A stretch of DNA of 64,000 nucleotides, from assembly GCA_963585895.1 (NCBI GenBank), contig OY757904.1, forward strand, positions 2,491,407-2,555,406. Direction: 5' to 3'. How positions within the stretch are numbered: the stretch's first letter is position 1; each line of letters opens with the position of its first letter. The notes under the pieces are model-generated. The model made no database searches. It saw only the letters and a program-made list of their open reading frames with translations, and was not told where the DNA came from. Shown here piece by piece: positions 1 through 12,800 of this stretch. Made by a program: the position numbers and the translations under genes. The stretch comes from Sepioteuthis lessoniana (taxonomy: Eukaryota > Mollusca > Cephalopoda > Myopsida > Loliginidae).

Positions 1-106
1 AGAAAATTGACGAAAACAAGAATGTAAACTTTTTTTACTTTATCACAACTGGACAAATAACAAAAATACAAAGGCAGTAATGTTCATAAATTTTGGTATG
101 TATAGA

Positions 107-138
<32 letters not shown>

Positions 139-1436
139 AAAGCAAGAATATTTTTTGTCAGGAATAACGGGGAGAAAGAGAGAGGTCAACTCGTACTTAC
201 ATACGTGTGTATGTGTGCGGGTATGTGTGAGTTCTGGTATGTCTAAGTCACTTAATCTATTGGTCATTCAAACCCACTGTTGGTGTGTTAGTGTATTTAA
301 GTGCGTCTGATTTTCTGTTCAACGTGTGTCGTCTCTGTGTCATCTGTGTGTCGTCTGAGTGGATCGAAATGATATATTTTAAGTTTACGCGGGTAGATTT
401 TATTGCAGGTCAACTAAAGTTCAAATGTGCGGACGTATGAGTAAACACAACCTGTGACCTGATCTAACCTATGAGAATCGTAGAAATTACTTATTTATTG
501 AGGCGCCTATTTTTTGAGTTTTATGAAAAATCTTTCGGCAAGTTAGTGTTTGATCTGTTTTTTTCTTGAATATTCTTATCTATGTGTTTGCTGATTGGCT
601 TAAGAATATTCTAAGTAAGTGAGGTTTAGATCCTTTTTTCTAGAATATTCTGATTTACGTTTTCTTAGCTAATTTAAATAAAAATAAAAAAAAGTGTGGA
701 TCTGTAGAGAACGAATAAATAAATAAAAAATTGAATTTAAAAAAATGAATAAATAGTGTAGAAATTTTGGTAAGGAACTGGTGATCCTGTTTCACCGATC
801 AGCAGCAGCCCCTTGGGGTCACGTGGCGTCCATTATAAAAAAGAGCCCCACAGGAGATTCTCTCTTTTGGTTCCACTACCAACAACTGTTAGCATCAGGT
901 ACTTTTCGTAGCAGCCCCTTGACGGTATACGTATTTTGGTACCTTCCACCAACCAGGACCCAAGAGCGACGAACGCACGTGCAGAGTTAAAAGGAACAGG
1001 ACACACACAGTTAAGTTCCAGCAGGCATTTTATCTGCAAACCAACCACTTTACCACCTACTTCACCCACTTAACCTACTACTTTACCCACAAACCTTATC
1101 AAACCTATTTTACCCTTCACATACCTTCAAACACCTTTACAAAACCTTACAACCTTCACAACAAACCTTATTTTATATTACACCTTGAACTCTTCCTTGA
1201 ACTCTCTTTTGTGAACTCTTCCAATTCGTTGTTTATTCCATTTGGTGTAAAACCCTGTTTATTGTTGTTGTTGTATATACATTTTGTTGTACGTATAAGT
1301 CGTTCGTCCCTTTCTTCAAAAGCTGTCACCAATTCTCTGCTGCTGTTTGAAGTACGGTTTATTCTTTTACAAAACGTAGGAATAAATCGGGCTTTTCGGG
1401 GTATATAAAAATCCCCATAATAGATAAAAAGAAAAC
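1..1436. other. Non-coding, AT-rich flank
   Basis: No exon recognised. A GT microsatellite lies at about 111-138. Bases 480-680 contain blocks (for example GCTGATTGGCTT near 591 and repeated AGAATATTCT-like words) that resemble the arms of the inverted repeat at 36.8 and 38.9 kb, so this may be an old piece of the same repeat. Around 781-1,060 composition becomes less AT-rich, with a TATA-like word near 833; it could be an old LTR promoter, but I cannot place it in a family. Confidence 0.5.
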
Positions 1437-1810
1437 TATTAAATTTGAAGAAACTCCCAGAGGTCTCTAACGGAAAAGAAGATGACGCATACGTAAAAGA
1501 AAAAAGGTATTCCTCTTGAAAAAGGAGACCATATTATCTTTCTCTTTCAGGCAGTGTCCGTCGAACCAACAACACCATTTTGCTGTCTGGTGTTTTGGGC
1601 ACCACGCCTACGTCTTGGGACGTATCGTCGGTTAGTCCCTTCACCCAGTAAATAAAGGAAAGTATAGAAGAAATGTTTTCGTCTCTTATCTATTTCTATC
1701 TTTTCTTTTTGTATATTTCTTTTGGGACTTTCTTTGGGCAAGGCATTGCGCCGGCCAGTCAACGTGGGGTAAAATAATATAACCAAAATATGGACTCAGA
1801 TATCTACGGC
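1437..1810 (+). mobile_element. LTR-like repeat, copy A (Ty3/Gypsy-type fossil fragment)
   Basis: This stretch has two relatives in the window: a close one on the opposite strand (about 37,385-37,775) and a more distant one on the same strand (about 27,665-28,300). Shared landmarks are AAACTCCCAG near 1,450, a GACGCAT word, an AATAAAGG poly(A)-like signal near 1,651, and a terminal GGACTCAGATA block near 1,793. A poly(A) signal inside a several-hundred-base dispersed block is what an LTR looks like. It is a broken fragment with no adjacent coding part. Family placement is inference from copy B, which follows a Ty3/Gypsy pol remnant. Confidence 0.55.
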
Positions 1811-2107
1811 TACACAGTCTTGCCTTAGCCCCTGACCTTCAAAACCTTCAAACCCCACAGATTCTATAAGCTCCTTGATACTTTTTTTCTGGTTGAAAAT
1901 TAAAACACAAGTCTCAACTGATATTTGACTGAACGCTAGTTTTATTCTGCTTCAATTCAAGACACCGTGAAATACTGAAATAAAAAGGGTTTAAAACAAC
2001 AATTAATAGTTAATGTTCTTACAAAAAGGGTCTTATAAAATACAGAAATTTCACGGGGAAGTTGGGAAAATAAATTTACCTGTGCGCCGTAACCAGTATC
2101 CAAGAAC

Positions 2108-2862
2108 TCATCATCATCAGCATCTTGTCGTGCCATCAGCATGGATATCCCTGACTCTTTCTCGCCACCCCTCCCTATCGTTCATCGCTTCCGCCAGGTC
2201 TTCAGGATTACACCCCATATCTACACAGAGCTGCTGTATGTAGGTTCGAGCTGGTTGCCTTGCCCTTGCTCGTCCATGTGAAGGGGTCCACAAGAGTACA
2301 TCACTTATGAGCTTGTTCGTCTAATTTTGATAATTTTCGTGATGGGTGGTACGTGGCCGTATAGCTGCTGCTTTGTGGGGTGTTGCCTCCAGGACTCGTT
2401 CAATATTGCTCGCAGCATTCTTGTGTAGTTGCCGTCAAGCTTTTTTTCCAGCCATTTAGTTAGTGTCCATGTAGTGCATCCATATAGCAGTATCGACACG
2501 ACCGCTGCTTGGAAGAAACTGCGTTTTATTTTATCGGTCAGGTCTGACTTCCATATGACTGATAGCCAATCGATAGCTGTCCATGCTTTTGCTAGTCGCA
2601 TGTCGATGTCTGTCTCGGTTGACGAGACACTGCTTCCTAGGTAGGTGAATTTATCAACTAGTTTCAGAGAGTTACCGTTTAGTGTGGAGATGTCTCCTGT
2701 TTGATTAAAGCACATATATTCTGTTTTGTGTGTATTGATATGGAGGCCAATGCCTGCAGCGGCTCATTCTAGACTATGTAGTAAGGTTTCGGCTTGGGCG
2801 GGTGCATTTGCTAGAAGCGCTATGTCATCGGCGTATTCGGCGTCGGTAATTGTTTTTAACTA
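2108..2862 (-). mobile_element. LINE fragment, C-terminal RT region and 3' tail
   Basis: Reading the minus strand, 2,715-2,305 encodes a 136-residue stretch containing [33 protein letters not shown] and LRAILNESWRQHP, typical of the region downstream of the reverse transcriptase palm in many animal non-LTR retrotransposons. The RT YADD region is partly readable above 2,715 but carries a stop near 2,765. The element ends at 2,108 in CAT (minus ATG) trinucleotides. Two further copies, at 39,640-40,155 and 61,000-61,856, share the same 3' region and tail. This one is 5'-truncated. I do not assign a clade. Confidence 0.85.
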
Positions 2863-4889
2863 CTAAGGTCCAATTCTTAACAAACAAAATTCCCTCCAAA
2901 TCTTACGACTGGCCCTAGCCTGGGCAGAGTCACTTTGCATTCTGGGATTTCTAACAGATATGGGTCCTTATATAATTGTTTCCCTTACATTGTTCACGAT
3001 AGTCTACCAGGAAAGGGCAAAGGATATGTGTCTAAACTATGGCACACTTTCGGTGACAGCTACAATTGCTTTACATTCACTAATTCATTGTTATATTTGG
3101 ATTGGATTTTTTTCAGCATGACGAACAATGATTGAGAGTGGTCAGCCATATTTTTTTTGCAAAATATGGTCTTTTTTGTTGTACAAACATATATTTAAAA
3201 AATACAAAAGGTGGGTTGTAAACTTAATGGTTTTGCAGCCAGACTGATCTACTGAGGTCCATCTTGGAACTGGAGTAGTTGAATTGACGTCCACATGATT
3301 TCGCTTCCAACACACGAGGGATGTTAATTGAAAGGAGTCAAGTGGGCATTAATCTACAACAGTGCTTTGATTAGCCCCTTTACTGCTAAGGGCAGATAAT
3401 TAATCCTATATTTGCCAATAATACAGCACTGGTGCAATGAATAATAAAGTTATGTCTTTTGTGCTGCATGTGAGAAGAAAGGATATGGTTGTGAGGCCAG
3501 CAGGGTCCTAGCTGTTATGAATAAGTATGTGATTGCAAGAGACAATGGACAAGAGAAATGAATTTAGTTTTAAATAAATAAAAATTGGTATGTCAGGAGA
3601 GATACGGGCTTTCTTTTTCCACCAGATAACAGGTCAGGAGGAGAGTTGGTTTGAGTCTTTCCTGAACGGCTGGTTTGGTATTCTGGCACAGTGTGTGATG
3701 TGGGTCGGTAAGCTATAAGCCGTCTATGGTAGTGTTGGAATGCGAGTTTGATTGGTAGGTCGTCTGGTTCTTTGTTCTTGTCCGAATGTGACGTGTGACA
3801 ATTTTCTCTCCCGAAGTCTCGGAGACAACTGTGTTTTTTTGACTTTCATTGATTATTTTATAGTCGTGTTTGGGTCGAATCGGCTCCAAAAACTTTGGAG
3901 GGAAAAGTTACTAATTGGGTGAAAAAGAAGGATCTTTTTAATTGTAAATATAAAGTTACGTTTCAACCGGATGGATGCGAGGCTCAAAGATTGCTGGTCT
4001 TAATGCACACGAAATGAATGCCGGCTTACCAGAATACATGTCAGACGGCCTCAATTGACTGCCACTAGAACCAAAACACACCCGACCTGATCTGCGTATC
4101 AGGCAACATAGCGAGCCGAAGTATGTCCTAGCTTAGTGGGGCAGGACAGCAAGTCAAAAGACAATGCTACTTATCAACCTCATCAGACCTCTGTCTGATT
4201 GATTTATATATTTACTTTTTCTAGTCACATGACCCTAGTAACACAATCCATTTCAACAATTGTGTGTATTGGCTGAAGATCCATGTTTGACCCACACAGG
4301 TCGGTATTGGCATATTCTTTTACATAACACAGTATTTTAGGCCAACTTTTGCTTCTTTGAAACTTTTTTTCCAATCAAAGTGTTTATCTTTAAAGAAAAG
4401 TAGTGATTTCTGATATAGCTATTTAAACTCACATGGGGTCATTCCTTTGACCAGTTGTCTTAGGACCATTTTGGTGGAGTAGGGAGGATATTTGAGAATG
4501 TACAACACTAGACCTTTCCTCTGCAATATCTACAAAAAGAAATCCATTGAAAAACAACAAATACTGCGCCAGTCTGTTGATGATACCTACATCTATCACT
4601 GTTTTACACCTAAAGAAAATGTCACTAGAGATAATATCTCAAATTAGAAACTTGGTGCTTTGTAACTTAATGAATATGTAATCTCAATATTTCTAACTCT
4701 GAATTATTTTACTATACATTGGAGCGAGTGCTGTTTTACTGTATATTGTAAGTCCAATATTTCAAGTGGGGTGGGGTTGGGATAATAAAAGGGTTGATGT
4801 AGCAACCATTTACAGCCTTTCTTTTAATAGAATGATTGGAGAACTTTGATGTTTGTACTCTGGAGCAGTGTTAGAACATGTTTTGTGCT

Positions 4890-4894
<5 letters not shown>
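2863..4894. other. Gene-free stretch upstream of the first recognised TPGS2 exon
   Basis: No exon is supported. Bases 3,700-4,180 are richer in GC and CpG than their surroundings and share AACCGGATGGATGCG with about 37,848-37,862, which suggests an old repeat rather than a promoter. The 5' exons of TPGS2 (about 60 residues in vertebrates) should lie here or upstream of the window; I searched for the conserved sequence around the vertebrate MISSWEQ block and did not find it. Confidence 0.5.

Positions 4895-4926
<32 letters not shown>
4895..4926. repeat. (GT)n microsatellite
   Basis: An uninterrupted run of about 16 GT dinucleotides, directly upstream of a copy of the dispersed TGGCAT hairpin repeat. 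Confidence 0.95.
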
Positions 4927-4928
<2 letters not shown>

Positions 4929-4948
4929 TTTGTGAACTCAAGTTCTGG

Positions 4949-5290
4949 TTAGTTTGGTTTGATTTCTTTATTTAATGGCATGTCAACCTTCATGGAGTAT
5001 TTAATGCCAAAGTCAACCTCATAGAAGAACAGTGGTGTGTAGTACTATTGTTTGGTCTGGTTACCTGTACCAAACAATATGCTTAATATGTTTGGATAGC
5101 ACCAATTATAATACTGTCTTTTGGTCTGGCACCAAATAAAATAATTAACCATCAAGGCAACTGAGTCATAAATGGTACTATCTAACCTATATCTGGGGTG
5201 GAGATAAATGGGTTCATGCCTTTTCCAAGGGTATTAATCCAAAAGTGAACATAATGGTTTAACTAGAGTTCAAACTTATATCATGTTGCA
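4949..5290 (+). repeat. Dispersed hairpin repeat, longest copy (SINE-like)
   Basis: The core TGGCATGTCAACC...TTTAATGCCA (about 4,976-5,010) is a self-complementary block. The following ~280 bases, including GGGTTCATGCC and AAGGGTATTA, recur after the core at 45,813-45,990, so the unit is a longer retroposon of which other loci keep only the core. No tRNA promoter boxes are clear in this copy. Confidence 0.65.
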
Positions 5291-5676
5291 GCCCAACATG
5301 TTAGGCACCCCCCCCACACACACATACACACTCAAGTTCTAAGTATCTGAGAAGAAGATTTGTTTTGCTAACAGTTCGGATCTTGCTGCAAAACAAATTT
5401 TTTTCTTGCTTCCAAAACAAAATGACTCTACCTAGCCTAAATCATTACTTTCACTCATTGAATTTTTAAAAATTTTCTTTTATTTACATCTAAATAAAAC
5501 ACAAACTGTATCCATATTTTAATATTTATTATGTTTAATTTTCATTTTTGCAATCAATAAACAAGAACAAAAAATCCAAAGTAAAAAAATAAACATGACT
5601 CTTAACTTTGCAGCACTCCTGAAGTTCAAACTTATAAGTTGCAACTACAACGCAATATTCAGCTAATTTGATCTGA

Positions 5677-5765
5677 TTAATTGATTGATTGATTTTGATG
5701 TCATGTCAACCTGTCTAGGATTATTTTATGCCTAGAAGTTAGATAAGTTCATTCATAGTACATTC
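5677..5765 (+). repeat. Dispersed hairpin repeat, copy with (TTGA)n
   Basis: A short TTGA/ATTG tandem run leads into TCATGTCAACC and ATTATTTTATGCC, then AGAAGTTAG and TTCATTCAT. The next copy at 6,178 shares all of these blocks, so both derive from the same element end. Confidence 0.65.
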
Positions 5766-6177
5766 ATTTTTTTTTTTTTTGCTTAGTTGTTTTTTTTTTT
5801 CTACACAGTCAACTAATTTAATGCAGCAACAAATGTTTACAATAGAATACACCATGGTAACTGCAATTCTTTCAATCATGATGATCACCATAAAAAAAAC
5901 TGGCATTTAAATATTTCAAATTTTCTTTTATGCAAATTATTGTCCACTTGACCAATAATAAAAGTAATTACAATCTTGCAAATTGTATTATGTAAACAAT
6001 GAATTGCACTCGACAAGTAATTTACTTTTTTATAATGTTTTAAAGTTCTTGAGACTCATGCTATCACATATATTATTTGTTTGATTTTTTTTAAGGTACC
6101 TAAAATATTACAATGGTCTTCCAGACCATTAATAGTGAGTTCAATCCTACCAAGAGTATCTGTCTGCCATAAAAGAT

Positions 6178-6300
6178 TTGATTGATTGATTGATTGATCT
6201 TAATGGCATGCCAACCCATCAAGGGTTATTTTATACCAAGAAGTTAGGGAATTGCATTCATTGTGTTAATTGTAAGTTCATACTTTATATTTTTTGTGTA
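6178..6300 (+). repeat. Dispersed hairpin repeat, copy with (GATT)n
   Basis: A GATT tandem run is followed by TGGCATGCCAACC, GGGTTATTTTATACC, AGAAGTTAGGGAA and TGCATTCATT. The simple repeat at one edge is characteristic of SINE tails. A TA microsatellite follows at about 6,417-6,431. Confidence 0.65.
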
Positions 6301-6851
6301 GTTGTTTCTTAAGAGATTTTTTGCTCATGGTCTTATCAGGTCATGTACCCACTCTGCAGAAGGCACAAAGTCAACATATTCTAATCCTCACCAATTGGTC
6401 AAATATCATAAAGAGATATATATATATATATAACAAGCCATTATAAATGAGTTTGATCTTCACTTGGGACTTCATTAATACAACCTTGTGCCACCTTTGG
6501 TTTGTTGTTATCAAAGTTCATTACCATGATTGCCCAGTTAGTTGGGGTTGTAGAATATACCAACTGCTTCTCTGCAGAATTTTAAGAACCCCGCTCCTGA
6601 CGAGTGTCTTGGATATGACACTAAACAATCTGATCATGAGGTTCCCATAATGCTGGAGCTTTGTGAATGCTGAGTACCTCTTCATTGCCATCACTCCCAG
6701 GTCCACTCTGGCCCAGAGTGATAGCACCTATGGCTCAAATAGAACTAAACTGTGTACTTATGTTAAACTGAATTGCTTGAAATAGGACTGTTTTGATATT
6801 TAATCTGCATACTAAATCTAAACTGAAATTCTTGAAACTGAACTGTTTTGT

Positions 6852-6906
6852 ATAAAGATGGATTTGGCATTAAATAACCTACAAAGGTTGATATGCCATA
6901 AAACCC
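6852..6906 (-). repeat. Dispersed hairpin repeat, minus-strand copy
   Basis: Read on the minus strand this is TGGCATATCAACC...GGTTATTTAATGCCA, the cleanest hairpin version in the window: TGGCAT pairs with ATGCCA and AACC with GGTT. Confidence 0.65.
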
Positions 6907-7059
6907 ACACAAACTAACAAACCATTACCATGAAGTAGTGATTAGCTAATCTCATATAACATTACTTCAACAGTAAAATCAGTTTAATTCTGTTTTTACT
7001 CTTGTATCAAACAAAGCTAAACTTAATAAATGTATCATATATGTTTTTTGTTTTCACAG

Positions 7060-9820
7060 AAAAATTCTTGCTTGCTTCCAAATGATTTGAAAAATTTTTA
7101 CCTCTGTTTCAATGGCATGAAACTAACCTGGTCAGTCAGGATGGACAGTAAGTTTATTTTTTTCCTTTTTTGTAAATTTTATAAAACAATGAATGATTTT
7201 TAGTTTTTTGTTTTGTTTTATATATATTCTTTTATGTATAATATTTTTTTAGAACAAGATATTTAATGGTCGGTTACCATTTCCTATCGGTTAGGTTTTT
7301 TTTTTTAAATTCTCTTTTCTTACCTCCTAAATAAGTTTTGAGATTAAAAATTTGTTTTACTTGTTCATCTTCTTGAAATTCTCTTTTTCCTGAAATTAAG
7401 AATTGGATGCTGGAAAATAATTACTTCATCATTATATTTCTTTTTTACTCATATTTTTTCAGTCTCCATCAACTTTTGCCTTCATATTAATCTGTAAACA
7501 TTCATTATTTTTTTCTCTTAATTTGTATTTTGAATTATAAAAGTTGCAACATACCATGTATACTTATAGGAACTGTAGATTCATTTATAAAATTTTAATA
7601 AGTTTTAGTTATATAATGTTACAAAGTAAAGAAATCCAGTTCACAAAAATATATGAAAACTTGACAATGCTGCTGTTTTTATGTTTATATGGAAAGTCAC
7701 ATTAGAAAATAAAATGCTGATTATTTGGATTTTTTTAATTATGTAAAATTACAATTAGTGCTTAGTGATTCCTGAATATATATTCTCTCATGTGTGAATT
7801 AGGTAAGCTTTTGTAAAACATTCAATGTTTCAAAAAGAATGTAAATTTCTTGAAAAATTGATGTAAAATGTCACTATTACATTCAACAGGTTCTACTGTT
7901 TTGCCTTTGGGTCTTATCTATTTGCACCCTCTCAATCAAATCCAACTGCTTGACCACAAATTCTATGTTTATCAAGAGAAAATTGTGCCTTTTAATTCAG
8001 ATTCAGAATCAGATGATGAAAGTCAAGGTAAAGTACATTTATTATTATCTTTATCATTGTTTCTTGTTCTTTGACAATGGTTATTAATTCAATGGATTTA
8101 GTTAAATCATTTAAAAATCTACTCACACTAAAAATTATCTCATTGTAAATTATAGCTCTATAAAATGTGGCAAAAACAAATCTTTGAATGAATGCAAAAA
8201 AAATAAAAACAAAGAGAATTAGAATTTTGAAATTTATAGAAATTATTCTTTTATTAGTGCCATTATTTTAAAAAACCATCATTATATACTTATGTTCTTA
8301 ATGAAACTTACCTATCTTGAATGTTCTAAGTATTTCAATTCACAGACCTCACAGCCTTTTGCAGTGCATGTCCATTTGTTGTTTTTATTTTCTTGGAACA
8401 AGTACCGGGCCATATTTATGGAGCATCATAAAACAATTGCACTTATGATCAGTGCTGTGTAATATCCGTATACATTTGAATTACTGGCAGGTATCCAACT
8501 TTGGCACGTATTCTAAAGAGCTTTGCTAAATTAGATTTTTAAAACCCATTTTTGTCATCAGTTACATTTATATAAAATTTGCAAATTTATTAATGTGTAA
8601 ATCATCTGAATTTCTTAAAAGAAACATTATCATGAATGATTTTTGACTAATATTTTTTATTGGATTTTTAAAAAACACAAAAATATAATGAAAGAAAAAC
8701 CAGTCAAGAATTAATAATAGTTATTAATATGCTATCAAATTTATTTTATTCCATGAACTATTCAGACTCGTATCATTTTTCTTGTTTCAATTGTCACCAT
8801 TTTAGCCAACATGTTTTCTAACATTCTTCTGATATATAATGCATAATAGCAATTTTTTAATTCAATATTTTTTCTTCAAATTTCCCCCTCTTTTCCATTG
8901 GAAAAATTCACATATTTGAACATCAATACTTCAAGCAAACACAATAAACTATTTAGTTTGAAAAATCTATAGTATTAGATATCACAGAATCTATCTGGAG
9001 AAAACAACAAAGATGAAGATACTAGTTCTATTAATTCATAGAATAATGATAGAGCTTCATTTCAGAACATCTAACTACATTTGTTAATTTTTTCTTTTTT
9101 TAGCTGCAAATCAACCAACTTTCAATTCCTCTTGTCGGATATTTGAACTGGACCCATGTGAAGGGCTGGGTAAAGTTTGCCTTGTTTTTAGAGACTACCA
9201 TTTGGGTAAGATTTTAAGGTATAATTGTTATAAAATACTTCCATTGACACTCTCATTATCATTTGTTTTTAGTTGTATACACTTTTTTTTCCTTCTTCAT
9301 TAAAGAAAATCTCCTTAACTAATATATCAATATATGAGATATTTTAAAGTCCATTCATGTGACTTTAAAATATCCAATAATAAAAACACTCTTCCTAATA
9401 CAGCGCTTTGAGTTAATCTGTTGATTTATTAAAATCATAATTCATTTTAATCCAGCAGAAAATGCAAGTTAAAAATTAATCTCATACATTTATATTTTTG
9501 ATACTTTATTATATATTTTCCCTTAGTGATTGGTAAAGTTGTTTTTTTTTATATTTCATTTGAGTTGAAGTTTCTTTCACAATTTATTGTAAATAGAAAC
9601 CAGCATTATCATGTATCTCTGCCCTTGTTAAAAGGTACAAATTAGTATTGGTCTCTGTTGAGACATACAGCTCCTCTCTAATCCAACAGATTATCTGGCT
9701 ATTCTAATCCTTCTCCATCACCATAGCCATCACTGGCTATCTTGACTGTAGAATCACAGATTTGAGAAGAATAATTTTCTATTAAATATAATGACAATTA
9801 TGTTGTTGTTGTTGTTGTTG

Positions 9821-9855
<35 letters not shown>

Positions 9856-12800
9856 TGTAGTAGTAGACAACTGTTTACTCCACTCTTTGTTCTGAATGAT
9901 AGAAATTAAAAAAAATATTGTTTTGCTTATTGTTAAATGTAATATTAATTTGACCATTGAAAATGGTGACTTGTGATATTTCAAAACAGCTACCTAGTAA
10001 TGGAGAAGTGGGCTGTGGTTTAAAGAATCCTTAGAATATTTTACTAATCATAAGTTATTTACCGAGTCTGTCCATTGAGTTTTACTCTTTTGTTAATATT
10101 TTGGGTTTTAAAAATATTCTTTATTCAAAGCAAAATACTTTGTAACTTTAGCAACATCTTTTTCTCAAGCATTCTTTAAAGTACATTAACCTTTAAAGTA
10201 CATTAACCTTTAGAACCCTTTGGAGTTTCATCCTGTGCTTCTGGTTTGAAAAATTTCCAATAATGTAAAACGTTGCAATGTTATTTAATTACTTTATAAA
10301 CTGTTAAATAATAAGTTACAACATTCTAAAGACAATTTAAGATATATTAAAAAATTATAAAAATTATATATGAAATATAAGTAAGTTGGCTGACTGTAGT
10401 GAAGGGCAACCTGAAGGCTCCCTTTTCAAAAGCTACTACACTGAGGTGTAAGGAAGGGCCCTACTCCTTTCCCTTTATTGCTACACTTACCCTTGGTCTA
10501 TACCTTATAATGTTTGTGTTAAGGAAGGAGGTATCAAGTACCATTTTTTGTGTCTTTAGTATGATTCAACCTGGGATTGAACCCCGGTCTCCTGGACCAT
10601 TGGTGAACATTCTACCATTGAGCAACATTTTATTGACAATAGCAATGTAGAGATGGAAAATCCCCAGCAGCCCAGGTTTATTATATTCTTTGAGTTAGGA
10701 AATGGACTTTTCAAGCTGAGTTCAAATCCTGGACAAAGTTGTTTGCCTTTCACTTTGTGCTAATGGACTTGGGAAAGACATGAATCCATCTGTTTTCTCC
10801 CCATCTATGGATAAATAGTAGGGCAGAGTGGGTTCTTAAGCCATGGTGTGGCAACTAGTCTATGAGAAGAAAATTTAAACCAGCACTGCACTGAAAAATT
10901 GATCTTGTGTCACAATCAGCCCACACATACTTCCATTTAGTGGCACAAACATTGTTCACATAATTTTAAATCAAGGATCTATATATTTTGTCTCACTACC
11001 ATCAATTGATGGTTGTTGTGGGTTAAATTGACAGTATTTATCTCTATTGTTATCCATCTGATCTTATTGTGTCAAAAGAATAGAATGTGTTAACATCAAT
11101 AATCAGCTTTTCCTTTTTTTAGGTTGCAGTAATATGAAAACGGAAATATGGTTTTTGGATCGATCTCTTCGTTGGCATTTCCTCGTACCAACATTCACTT
11201 CTTATTATCGGCTAATGTTACTTTATCTTGGTCTACCTCAGTGGCAGTATATTTTTACTGACATTGGATTATCTATGCAGGTTAAGGTAAATCATCTTAC
11301 TATTCATTGCTTTCTCAGTACAATGTTCAGATAATTGATTTTAAATAATAAAATTTACATTTTTTCTGGAGGAGACAAACATTTTCATTTTCAATACAGA
11401 TTTTTAGTCAGTATCCTTCAAACTTTCTTTAGTGTAACATAAACTTCCCAATATTCAAACTTAAAAATTCAAAAATTGATGGCTATCTTAATTTGACATC
11501 AGATTCTTTATCAGATTTAATAAAGGATGTTATAAAAGATATATTTCTTCAAGTGAATAATTTTGAACATGTTTTTGACTATCTTGCCAGGATATTAACA
11601 AATAAACTAACAAAAAAGCAGTGAATAATCTATGTTTTTTTAGAATTCAATAGTTTTAACAGTTTTCCTGAAATTCTAAAAGAGTCACCTTCCAAAAAAT
11701 AAGGATAGACTATGTAAAGTAACCACAACAAATTGTAGTAGTAATTGTTTTATTCCAATATCAAATGTGAATACTAAAATATAATCACCTGACCTCTGGC
11801 TGCTTGGTTGTTTTTATAACATGGAAGGAGTTAACGTACTCCTGCCTCTGGAAGTCCCCCTTACCTAATGGGACTGTAGTATCGTATATAAATTAGATGC
11901 ACCCATAAAAGCAGTAACCTGTCACGTGATGTCCCACTGAGACGATTGAAATATGATTACGGCTGTCCTCCTGTTTGAATTAACCGTGGCAAGTCATCAG
12001 AGAATGACTGTTAGGGCATGATGGTAAATTGGGGCAACCTGTCTGTACTCAGTAACCTGACTTGGGTGGCATCTAGTAGCCCTAACAAAATCGCCTGACC
12101 AGGGAGGAGGAAGGTAGAAGCCAAACGATTGGCTGGGACCCTAAAACGGAAGTGGGGACTCCTTCCCATCAGCGGAAATAGAGAGTAAGAAAGTTAGTTG
12201 TTGGGCAGGGTTCGTAGAAGACAGAACCAAAAGCCAAGTACTCCGGGTAAAAGAAGACGAAGAAATTCTGCGAGACACAAAGAAGCCATTTTCTTCAAGC
12301 CAGTGTTAAAAATAGCATAAATTCTATTAGCCCGTAAAAGAAGAAAGATTCTCCAGTGGAACCCCGTCGAAAAATAAGATAAGTAACTTTGGGACTATTT
12401 CTCCTTATACCCAATTTTATATACCACTCTCTCTCTCTCAATTTGTAGGAAAACGAAAGAAAAGAAAAGGAGAAAGACATTTATGTTCATGGACTGTTCA
12501 TTTATTATATATTTTGACACTTTGAAGGTGTATATAATTGTAGTAAAAGATTCATGTATTTTTAATGTTACCACGTAGTTTAAGTTGTTATTTGTGGCGT
12601 CTGCTCCGAATTTGTTACTTCATGCTTCCTTTTCAGCTTCTATTCGCCTTAGGTTATCTTGCTTAGAATTGTCCTATTAATTCCTTTAAAATATCACACG
12701 GGAAACTGGAATTGCCGACTACTATAATTAATATTATTATGTCTCAACCTAGAGGTCCATATCTTCCATTGTCTAGGGGAGGAAGTTTAGTGGCCTTGGT

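Noticed and set aside
3285-3325. Candidate TPGS2 exon (reading CACATGATTTCG as HMIS)
   Set aside because: No flanking similarity to the family, no suitable donor, and the frame closes at once.
4500-4640. Possible Penelope-like RT (reading SVDDTYIY)
   Set aside because: Only one short motif; neighbouring residues do not match PLE or LINE RT blocks.
9754-9984. Poly-threonine protein
   Set aside because: Translation of a trinucleotide microsatellite.
10560-10632. tRNA gene
   Set aside because: A and B boxes belong to a SINE head repeated at three other loci; no cloverleaf is complete.
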